Source of the DNA: an uncultured Bacteroidota bacterium
GTDB taxonomy: Bacteria > Bacteroidota > Rhodothermia > Balneolales > Balneolaceae
DNA length: 43,886 nucleotides
Assembly (NCBI GenBank): GCA_913057895.1
Contig: CAJXOH010000013.1
Location: forward strand, 1-43,886
Reading direction: 5' to 3'
This document shows positions 1-6,807 of the stretch, piece after piece. The position numbers were made by a program, and so were the translations under genes. Each line of letters opens with the position of its first letter. Position 1 is the first letter of the stretch. The notes under the pieces were generated by a model. That model saw nothing but the letters and a program-made list of their open reading frames with translations. It was not told where the DNA came from and made no database searches.

Positions 1-48
1 TTAAAAATTTACTCCTGATTTAAACTATTCAATTAATAAGTCAGGTTG

Positions 49-93
49 TGTAACTATAGTTACAGTTGTGAAGGTATTGCGATAGTTACTTTG
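49..93 (+). promoter_or_regulatory. Candidate promoter and palindromic operator upstream of the peptidase array
   Basis: A perfect 16-bp palindrome, TGTAACTATAGTTACA, occupies 49-64. It is followed by TTG at 66-68 and, after 18 bp, TACTTTG at 87-93, which resembles the Bacteroidota -33/-7 promoter. The half-site TAGTTAC of the palindrome (57-63) recurs at 83-89, overlapping the putative -7. An operator next to -33 with an extra half-site on -7 is a typical repressor layout. The palindrome is directly visible; promoter and operator function are inferred. Confidence 0.4.
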
Positions 94-147
94 TTCTTGA
101 CTACCAACTATTTAAAGATTTAATCGGGTAAGGAGACCTGCACAACA

Positions 148-2157
148 ATGAGAATCAATTCTAGAAGTTGTATTCAGGGAGTTTTCATGACTCTTGTTGT
201 ATGTACATTTCATTCACTTTCAAATGGGCAAAACCTCAAAGTAAATCTTATTTCTCCTTCCGACGAGTCAAGCGGTGTGATTGATCCACTAGTAGACGGT
301 GAAATCAATGGTCCCATGAGGTGGATATTTAAATGGGAAAGTGTGAATGATGCAAGTGAATATGAATTAGAGTGGATTCGACTCTTTAACTCAGATGCAC
401 AAAGACAGACCATAGAATGGGATGCAGCTAATGGAACAGAGATGGTCTTTGGATCACCAGACGGAGTTTGGTGTTGCTTTGGGCGTAATGAGACATACGC
501 TTGGAGAGTACGTGCTAAGGTACAGGATACTTTAAGGGAATGGAGTGATGAGTGGACGTTCACAACTGCTGATTGGATCGTTCCAAACGACCGAGATCAA
601 CAGATGCTCGATCAAATTGGTTGGATGAAGCCAACCGTTTGGGATTCAACAAAGTTCTATGCAACGGCCGATATTGCTGAGGACATTCTTTCGCTTCATA
701 AAGAATCCTATAAAGCTCAAGGCGATTTGATTGGGCACATAGCATCTAAAATTTATATCTATGGTGCCGATGAGTCTTTATGGGACCCTGTTTTGGATCA
801 ACAGTTTGAAGATTGTCTAGCCTCAGGTAGTCCTCATTGTGGGCGCCAACCTCATTATATGGGAATCAATTATGGACACGAAGCCACAATAAAAAATGGA
901 ATTGCCGTCAAAGGAATTGGTCATGGCTGGCCATGGTCTAGTGTTGATGATAATCGAGAGAAAATGGCGGACTTCATTGGTCCTAGTGTTTTGCAAGATA
1001 CCCACGAGTGGACGCATAACTTTGAAGCCTCTAGGACATTTTCTGGCGGAAACTACGCACTTGGCACACCTCTATGGTATATACATATGACCTCAGGACC
1101 TTTTGGATATGCATTCGATAGAGATTACGGCTACTCCATAAATGAGAAGTATGAATCCAATTTCTATCGAAGTGCCCTAGACAGTGCAGGAAATAGTTAT
1201 ACAGCAAATACACCATCTGAGCCAGATCATACAAGAAGTAATATTTATTGGGTCTTTGATGACTTTCGCAACGACCCTACTGCAAAAAGGGATTCGATGC
1301 TCAGGGCTGACGAAAGATATACTCCTGCTGCTGGACATTATTTGGCCTATTTAACGAGCCCACAACAGGTTTTTATTGATAAGTATGATGACAGAGCCTG
1401 GACAAAGCCCTTTGAACAACAATTTGAGGATGCTTTTGGCATGACTGTCCTGGAATTTAGCCGTAAGTTTTATGATTGGATGCTCACAGTAGACGGTCTT
1501 AACTGGACATATATTTTACCAGATGAGCACTCCACAGAGTTGTTCCATTATCCAAAGCGCTTTACAACCACCCTTCCCGCTGACGATTCAGAGACTATCG
1601 GGCGCAAGCCTGACTTCCAGTGGGTGGCAAGTACCGACTTTAGCTCCTATCAAATCCAACTATCACTCACCGAAGATTTTTCATCCCCTGTCTACACTAT
1701 GGATGTCGAAGGTGCGACCAGCGTCTATCAAGATGAAGTCACCACCGCGACACTCGACACCGCACTGCAGGCAAATACTACCTACTACTGGAGGATGCGC
1801 TCGATCCTGGGGGTGAATCAATCGGACTGGACCACAACCAAATCCTTCACAACCGGGACCAGCGTATCCACTCAAGATGATGCACTCCCCTTGCAATTTG
1901 GCTTGGCTCAAAATTATCCCAACCCATTTAACCCACGCACAACGATTGGGTTTGTACTTCCAGAAGCTCAGCATGTAACCTTGGAGGTGTACAATTTGTT
2001 GGGGCAGCGTGTGGTGACATTAATCGATAGGCCTATGGGCGCTGGGCAACACTCAATTGGGTTTCATGCCGCAGACTTAGCCAGTGGTATGTACTTGTAC
2101 AGACTTAACGGGGCACAAAGTGGCGTCCAAACCAAAACCATGTACCTCATTAAATAA
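148..2157 (+). CDS. Secreted HExxH metallopeptidase-like protein with T9SS type-A sorting domain (copy 1)
   Basis: 669 aa. Residues 1-28 form a signal peptide ending near SNGQ. A fibronectin-III-like segment (about 30-140) ends in WSDEWTFTT. The central region (about 145-450) carries HEWTH (H286, E287, H290), the zinc-peptidase signature. A second FN3-like domain (about 470-575) and a T9SS type-A C-terminal domain (580-669, starting LPLQFGLAQNYPNPFNP) follow. A weak AAGGAG-like ribosome site precedes the ATG. The protein should be exported, cross the outer membrane by the T9SS and be attached to or released from the surface. Downstream of HExxH, where gene 3 has WYNEG, this copy has WYIHM, so the expected Glu ligand is replaced by His313. 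Substrate unknown. It could be an inactive binding protein; the peptidase assignment rests on the motif. Confidence 0.8.
   Translation: MRINSRSCIQGVFMTLVVCTFHSLSNGQNLKVNLISPSDESSGVIDPLVDGEINGPMRWIFKWESVNDASEYELEWIRLFNSDAQRQTIEWDAANGTEMVFGSPDGVWCCFGRNETYAWRVRAKVQDTLREWSDEWTFTTADWIVPNDRDQQMLDQIGWMKPTVWDSTKFYATADIAEDILSLHKESYKAQGDLIGHIASKIYIYGADESLWDPVLDQQFEDCLASGSPHCGRQPHYMGINYGHEATIKNGIAVKGIGHGWPWSSVDDNREKMADFIGPSVLQDTHEWTHNFEASRTFSGGNYALGTPLWYIHMTSGPFGYAFDRDYGYSINEKYESNFYRSALDSAGNSYTANTPSEPDHTRSNIYWVFDDFRNDPTAKRDSMLRADERYTPAAGHYLAYLTSPQQVFIDKYDDRAWTKPFEQQFEDAFGMTVLEFSRKFYDWMLTVDGLNWTYILPDEHSTELFHYPKRFTTTLPADDSETIGRKPDFQWVASTDFSSYQIQLSLTEDFSSPVYTMDVEGATSVYQDEVTTATLDTALQANTTYYWRMRSILGVNQSDWTTTKSFTTGTSVSTQDDALPLQFGLAQNYPNPFNPRTTIGFVLPEAQHVTLEVYNLLGQRVVTLIDRPMGAGQHSIGFHAADLASGMYLYRLNGAQSGVQTKTMYLIK
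1504..2153 (+). repeat. Near-identical 650-bp direct repeat, copy A
   Basis: The 3' third of peptidase gene 1 matches 3570-4219 at a constant offset of 2066 bp. By eye the only difference is C versus T at 1530/3596, leaving 623 bp apparently identical. The cassette encodes the linker, second FN3-like domain and T9SS sorting domain, and looks richer in G+C than the 5' halves of the genes. Confidence 0.95.
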
Positions 2158-2199
2158 AGATTATTGCAACTATGCACTTTACTACATTCACTAAAATTA
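2081..2199 (+). repeat. Junction repeat spanning end of gene 1 and start of gene 2, copy A
   Basis: About 119 bp covering the last 75 bases of gene 1, the 14-bp spacer and the first codons of gene 2. It recurs at 6133-6251 with about six mismatches, offset 4052. Confidence 0.85.
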
Positions 2200-4223
2200 T
2201 TTTCTCGTTAGCAGTTCTATTTACAATTCAAGTAGCAGTCACATACGGCCAAAATTCTACAATACCTACACCTCTTATCCCTACAAATGGACAAAAACAG
2301 GTTCAAGATGAGGGTGTCGATCCAAATGACAATATTCAAATTACATATTCGTGGTCTAGTGTAGAAGGAGCTCAAGAGTATGATGTATGGATGCTTGGGG
2401 CTGGTTGTGGTCCACATTCTGGAAATCATAGCGGAGGTGGGCCTGAGTGGACCTGGCCTACGGGTCACCTTGGGATTCTACCAAAAATTTATACTCTAAC
2501 CGATACTACTGTTTCAAGTGATTCTGGTGAAATTTGTAAGCCAACATATAGTCAAGATTACTGGTGGAAGGTTAGAGCTGTAATTGATGATTCTGCCCAC
2601 ACTTGGAGCGAGTATAGTCATTTTACCTCTACTGATATTAGGACTCCAAACGACAAGGATCAGCAACTATTGGATCAAGTTGGGTGGATGAAGCCAACTG
2701 TATGGGATTCTACAAAATGGCACTACACTGCTGATATAGATACCAGTATGCTCAACTTACATAAAGAGTTATACAAAGTTCACGGTGATCTGATTGGTCA
2801 TTTTAATTACCATGTATACATATTTGGACCAAATCAAGATCTGTGGGGACCTGTGTTAGACATTAATAATAGCAATTGCGAAGCTGCTGGTCATTGGTGT
2901 GATGGGCAGCCTCACTACATGGGTATTGCAAGGGGTAATTCTATTTTCGAAGAAGGTGAGTATCCTAACCTTGGAATTGGACACGGGTGGCCTGCTATGT
3001 CACCTCAAGAACTGTATGAAAGTAAAGCTCCATTAGCAGATGGAGAGGCCTCAATCGCAGACGTGCATGAATTTACCCATGTTTTTGAAGGAACTAGATT
3101 AATGAGTGGTGGTAGTAAATATGGGCTTTGGTATGTTCACATGACGTCTGATGGCGGGTTTCGGTATCCATTTTTGAGGGACTATGCAATTGACATTCAA
3201 TCTAAATACGTGGAGGGTATTACTTTTTCAGCACTTGATTCTCTTGGTAATGGATATGAAACGACCACATGGGGTGAGGATAATGAGAGAAGCGCATTTT
3301 TTGGAATCATTAGTGGTGAGTATGATGGGCCCTTAAGTCCAGGGAAAAGAGATTCACTAATCGTTGCCGGTAATTTGACGTATGGGGGGATGCTTGCTGG
3401 TTACTATTTAGCTTATTTAACGAGTAATCAACACATTTACATTGATAAGTATGATGACAGAGCCTGGACAAAGCCCTTTGAACAAGCCTTCGAGGATGCC
3501 TATGGCATGACGCAATTAGAGTTCAGCCGTAAGTTTTACGATTGGTATACAACTGTAGACCCCCTCAAATGGACATATATTTTACCAGATGAGCATTCCA
3601 CAGAGTTGTTCCATTATCCAAAGCGCTTTACAACCACCCTTCCCGCTGACGATTCAGAGACTATCGGGCGCAAGCCTGACTTCCAGTGGGTGGCAAGTAC
3701 CGACTTTAGCTCCTATCAAATCCAACTATCACTCACCGAAGATTTTTCATCCCCTGTCTACACTATGGATGTCGAAGGTGCGACCAGCGTCTATCAAGAT
3801 GAAGTCACCACCGCGACACTCGACACCGCACTGCAGGCAAATACTACCTACTACTGGAGGATGCGCTCGATCCTGGGGGTGAATCAATCGGACTGGACCA
3901 CAACCAAATCCTTCACAACCGGGACCAGCGTATCCACTCAAGATGATGCACTCCCCTTGCAATTTGGCTTGGCTCAAAATTATCCCAACCCATTTAACCC
4001 ACGCACAACGATTGGGTTTGTACTTCCAGAAGCTCAGCATGTAACCTTGGAGGTGTACAATTTGTTGGGGCAGCGTGTGGTGACATTAATCGATAGGCCT
4101 ATGGGCGCTGGGCAACACTCAATTGGGTTTCATGCCGCAGACTTAGCCAGTGGTATGTACTTGTACAGACTTAACGGGGCACAAAGTGGCGTCCAAACCA
4201 AAACCATGTACCTCATTAAGTAG
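2172..4223 (+). CDS. Secreted HExxH metallopeptidase-like protein with T9SS type-A sorting domain (copy 2)
   Basis: 683 aa, paralogue of the preceding gene, starting 14 bp after its stop. It has a signal peptide (about 1-27, ending TYGQ), an N-terminal FN3-like segment, a central domain with HEFTH (H299, E300, H303), a C-terminal FN3-like domain and a T9SS type-A sorting domain. Like copy 1 it carries WYVHM (His323) in place of a WYNEG-type glutamate. From about residue 467 to the end it is identical in protein sequence to copy 1, while the N-terminal and catalytic parts are clearly diverged, so the 3' third has been homogenised or recently duplicated. A block reading DKYDDRAWTKPFEQ is also shared nearly base for base. 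Probably co-transcribed with copy 1. The function is inferred only from the zinc motif and sorting domain. Confidence 0.8.
   Translation: MHFTTFTKIIFSLAVLFTIQVAVTYGQNSTIPTPLIPTNGQKQVQDEGVDPNDNIQITYSWSSVEGAQEYDVWMLGAGCGPHSGNHSGGGPEWTWPTGHLGILPKIYTLTDTTVSSDSGEICKPTYSQDYWWKVRAVIDDSAHTWSEYSHFTSTDIRTPNDKDQQLLDQVGWMKPTVWDSTKWHYTADIDTSMLNLHKELYKVHGDLIGHFNYHVYIFGPNQDLWGPVLDINNSNCEAAGHWCDGQPHYMGIARGNSIFEEGEYPNLGIGHGWPAMSPQELYESKAPLADGEASIADVHEFTHVFEGTRLMSGGSKYGLWYVHMTSDGGFRYPFLRDYAIDIQSKYVEGITFSALDSLGNGYETTTWGEDNERSAFFGIISGEYDGPLSPGKRDSLIVAGNLTYGGMLAGYYLAYLTSNQHIYIDKYDDRAWTKPFEQAFEDAYGMTQLEFSRKFYDWYTTVDPLKWTYILPDEHSTELFHYPKRFTTTLPADDSETIGRKPDFQWVASTDFSSYQIQLSLTEDFSSPVYTMDVEGATSVYQDEVTTATLDTALQANTTYYWRMRSILGVNQSDWTTTKSFTTGTSVSTQDDALPLQFGLAQNYPNPFNPRTTIGFVLPEAQHVTLEVYNLLGQRVVTLIDRPMGAGQHSIGFHAADLASGMYLYRLNGAQSGVQTKTMYLIK
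3570..4219 (+). repeat. Near-identical 650-bp direct repeat, copy B
   Basis: Partner of 1504-2153 in peptidase gene 2. Identity ends inside the last sense codon: AAA in copy A, AAG in copy B. After the stop the two flanks are unrelated, so the repeat boundary lies at the gene end. Confidence 0.95.
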
Positions 4224-4250
4224 AACACCTTAATAGCCTACTGCATTGTT

Positions 4251-6209
4251 ATGAAGAGAGAATCTACAGGGAGCTGGTTAGCATACGGTTTGATCATATT
4301 TAGTTTCACATTGACTCAATTGTCATTTGGCCAAACGACTAAAGTACAACTCCTCTCCCCTGAAAATGGCGCGACCAATGTGAATGAGAAACGTGATGGG
4401 TATGAAGTCCAGGACAAGGATAAACTTCGTGTTGTAACTAGATGGCAAGCGGTGAGTGGTGCTGACTACTATGAATTCGAACTAGCTGCTGAGGCAGGTA
4501 GTTCCTTCCAACCTGCCATAGTAACGACAAATCAAACATCATTTATAATTGGAACTACTGATGATGCAAATTTTTGTTGTTTCGACCCAGGTTCTACTTT
4601 GTTTTGGCGTGTTCGAGCTATCATTGGGGATAGTGCCCATGCATGGAGTGATAAGTGGAGTTTTACCTTTGCAGAATTAACTCATCCTACGACTAGAGAT
4701 CTAGAGTTACTGTCAACAGGATTTGGAGTGCCAGACACAGTCTCTCCAAAATATTACTTCAGTGATGATATTTCAGAGCACACTCAGCAACTAATTACAA
4801 ACGCAATATCTGATGCATCGGAGGTACTAGGTAATTATGGTATTTCTTTTTATGGGGTAGGTGATTCAGTGAATGAAACAATGCTCAAAGCATATTGTGA
4901 AGAATCAACAACATTTTGGGAGGGTGTTAATTGTGATGAAATTGATTTAATGACTCATGATATAACGAGGGGTGTTAGAGATTACATTGGCACAAGTAAT
5001 GGAAATGCTGGGTTTGGTGGTACAATGGTTAATGATGCAGGTAAACCTAGAGCTAAAATGCCCATTGTGATGGGGCTACCGGTATATGAAGAACAACAAG
5101 GTTGGGATAACTATGATATTAACAGAGAAACAGTAGCTATTCATGAATACATGCATATCCACCAAATAAAAAAAGCCTTGACCTCTAATGGATTGAATGA
5201 ATTCAAATTCCGATGGTACAATGAGGGTGGTGCGGATTACTTTGCCGTGGCGCTTGCTGAGGGATTGGGATATGAGTCATGTGGCTCAAATTGTTCAGGG
5301 CGAAAGTCATTTCGTTCATTTATGAAGCGTAATTACGATGAGTACGTGGAATCCGGAAAAACAATTCAAGAATGGATGGAGCCGACTGCCACTAGTTATG
5401 CAATTTATGCTTGGGCGGTGGGTTATGCGGTTCATAAATATGGATTACAGCGTGTATTCATGGAATACTATGATTGGCATGAATATGAACTTGGATCAAC
5501 AGCTACACAAAACTTCAACGATGTCTTTGATATTCCATACTCAGACTTCTTGTCTGAATTTGCAGAATTCATGACAGGAGATATCGATGAATTATTGACT
5601 ATTTTTGACGGTATCCCAAGCGCCTTGCTCCAACTTCACGTTCCAACCATCCCTTCCATTCTAAGCATTGAAACGTCACAGGGAGTACAGATAACATGGA
5701 ATGACATTAATATGTACTCAATTTTTGGAGTTGAAATAAGTACTGATTCTACGTTCGAAGAAGTCATTTATACCCAAAGCGCAATCTCAGATACTAGTAT
5801 TGTAGTAAACTTAGATTTAGCGGAAACACAACAATACTACGCTAGAGTTAATCACAAAAATGGCTCTGCTATCTCAAACTGGAGTAATTCATATCCATTC
5901 TCTGCTGAAACCTCAACCAGTATAGAAGAGCACTCACTACCTTCCCTGTTTAGTTTAGAGCAGAACTATCCAAATCCATTCAATCCGTCCACGACAATTG
6001 AGTTTTATTTACCTTCATCGCAACTGGTAACTTTAACTCTGTACGATGCATTAGGTCGAGAGGTCATGAGCGTAGTTGAAGGGCGATTACATTCAGGGGC
6101 TCATTCTGTACAATTAGATGCCTCTTCTCTCGCCAGTGGTATGTACTTTTACAGACTTACCGGGGCACAAAGTGGCGTCCAAACCAAAACCATGTACCTT
6201 ATTAAATAA
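4251..6209 (+). CDS. Secreted gluzincin-like metallopeptidase with T9SS type-A sorting domain (copy 3)
   Basis: 652 aa, third member of the array, 27 bp after copy 2. Signal peptide about 1-28 (ending SFGQ), FN3-like segment ending WSDKWSFTF, then a central peptidase-like domain with HEYMH (H298, E299, H302) and WYNEGGADYF (Glu325, 23 residues after H302). HExxH plus a downstream Glu in an NEG context is the gluzincin arrangement, so this copy keeps a classical ligand set. An FN3-like segment and a T9SS type-A domain (about 563-652, EQNYPNPFNPSTT) close the protein. Only the last 75 or so bases of the gene match copies 1 and 2 closely; the rest is diverged. A secreted zinc protease is likely; the substrate cannot be read from sequence. 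Confidence 0.8.
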   Translation: MKRESTGSWLAYGLIIFSFTLTQLSFGQTTKVQLLSPENGATNVNEKRDGYEVQDKDKLRVVTRWQAVSGADYYEFELAAEAGSSFQPAIVTTNQTSFIIGTTDDANFCCFDPGSTLFWRVRAIIGDSAHAWSDKWSFTFAELTHPTTRDLELLSTGFGVPDTVSPKYYFSDDISEHTQQLITNAISDASEVLGNYGISFYGVGDSVNETMLKAYCEESTTFWEGVNCDEIDLMTHDITRGVRDYIGTSNGNAGFGGTMVNDAGKPRAKMPIVMGLPVYEEQQGWDNYDINRETVAIHEYMHIHQIKKALTSNGLNEFKFRWYNEGGADYFAVALAEGLGYESCGSNCSGRKSFRSFMKRNYDEYVESGKTIQEWMEPTATSYAIYAWAVGYAVHKYGLQRVFMEYYDWHEYELGSTATQNFNDVFDIPYSDFLSEFAEFMTGDIDELLTIFDGIPSALLQLHVPTIPSILSIETSQGVQITWNDINMYSIFGVEISTDSTFEEVIYTQSAISDTSIVVNLDLAETQQYYARVNHKNGSAISNWSNSYPFSAETSTSIEEHSLPSLFSLEQNYPNPFNPSTTIEFYLPSSQLVTLTLYDALGREVMSVVEGRLHSGAHSVQLDASSLASGMYFYRLTGAQSGVQTKTMYLIK

Positions 6210-6251
6210 AGATTATTGCAACTATGCACTTTACTGCATTCACTAGAATCA
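6133..6251 (+). repeat. Junction repeat at end of gene 3, copy B
   Basis: Matches 2081-2199, including the spacer AAAGATTATTGCAACT and the first nine codons of a gene-2-like start, although no complete gene follows. Similarity stops near 6251. Confidence 0.85.
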
Positions 6252-6310
6252 ATCAAAATTCAATTTCGGTAGACCCTTTACTATCTCAACTGTCTGAATA
6301 CTCACGTTAA
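6224..6310 (+). pseudogene. Relic of the 5' end of a fourth array member
   Basis: Position 6224 opens a 28-codon frame beginning MHFTAFTRI, matching the start of gene 2 (MHFTTFTKI) and preceded by the same spacer. After about nine codons the resemblance ends and the frame runs into TAA at 6308-6310. It is best read as the stump of a lost or recombined array member. Translation may still start here but the product would be meaningless. Confidence 0.65.
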
Positions 6311-6461
6311 TTACGGATAAAAGTAAGTCAAGAATGTATTTCGGATTTCCTACTTCCTCAGACCAATCATTCGGGTCGTTAGTTATTCCACTATAGAGTG
6401 GAAACTCACCCTGATTATTGGGGTGTTGAAGGTCTAATTTTAGAGACAAGTTCATACACAA
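6249..6461 (-). pseudogene. 70-aa ORF, possible integrase arm-binding domain relic
   Basis: 70 codons on the minus strand. The N-terminal stretch LSLKLDLQHPNNQGEFPLY followed by ITND and DW resembles, by eye, the SAM-like arm DNA-binding domain at the start of Bacteroidota tyrosine recombinases (a basic/polar strand, a GxYPL turn, then a W). It stops at 6249, just where the array junction repeat ends (6251), as expected if recombination cut off the rest. It lies on the 3' side of tRNA-Pro with repeated GGGGAGTA motifs between them. It could equally be a chance ORF. The integrase reading is tentative. Confidence 0.3.
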
Positions 6462-6497
6462 AAGATAATGTGTATAAACTAAATTATTAAGTCTCTT

Positions 6498-6528
6498 GGG
6501 GAGTACGTGGGGAGTAATATGGGGAGTA
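6498..6528 (+). repeat. Three GGGGAGTA direct repeats beside tRNA-Pro
   Basis: GGGGAGTA occurs at 6498-6505, 6509-6516 and 6521-6528 (spacing 11 and 12 bp). A related GGGGAGT lies at 6670-6676, and the tRNA 3' end reads GGGGAGA on this strand. Helical-turn spacing beside a possible integrase relic suggests arm-type recombinase sites. The repeats are certain, the role is not. Confidence 0.6.
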
Positions 6529-6584
6529 AGTCGCCTTGAGAAATTCTAAATGATATCATATCAATGACTTACAAGGATTGTAAG

Positions 6585-6658
6585 TCGGGGAGACAGGATT
6601 CGAACCTGCGGCCCCACGCTCCCAAAGCGTGTGCTCTACCGGGCTGAGCTACTCCCCG
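6585..6658 (-). tRNA. tRNA-Pro (anticodon UGG)
   Basis: On the minus strand the acceptor arms CGGGGAG and CTCCCCG pair over 7 bp. The D arm contains AGCTCAG, the anticodon arm is CACGC-TTTGGGA-GCGTG giving anticodon TGG, and the T arm contains GGTTCGAATCC. The discriminator is A and CCA is not encoded. There is no intron. Its 3' end faces the peptidase array, the side on which tRNA-targeted elements insert. Confidence 0.97.
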
Positions 6659-6660
6659 AA

Positions 6661-6691
6661 TGCAATCATGGGGAGTGGAATTCCCCTTGCA
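6661..6691. other. Hairpin between tRNA-Pro and clpC
   Basis: TGCAA (6661-6665) pairs with TTGCA (6687-6691), and GGGGA (6670-6674) with TCCCC (6682-6686). There is no U-tract on either strand, so it is not a standard terminator. It could mark the 3' end of the clpC transcript or the processing site ahead of the tRNA. The rest of 6692-6807 shows nothing recognisable. Confidence 0.4.
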
Positions 6692-6807
6692 AACAGACAT
6701 CAAAAATAAGGCTAGTCACTGCCATATCAAAGCATATTGATTGTCAATCTTTGAATGCCAGCATCTCACTAAAACAATGGCTACCTATTAGTGATACATA
6801 ACCTACT

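Noticed and set aside
1523..1816. 97-codon ORF in an alternative frame, repeated at 3589-3882, and its antisense partner (1681-1974, 3747-4040)
   Set aside because: The duplication of these ORFs is only a by-product of the 650-bp DNA repeat. They lie entirely within the peptidase coding sequence in other frames.
6498..6528. CRISPR array
   Set aside because: The repeat is only 8 bp with 3-4-bp spacers and no cas gene nearby.
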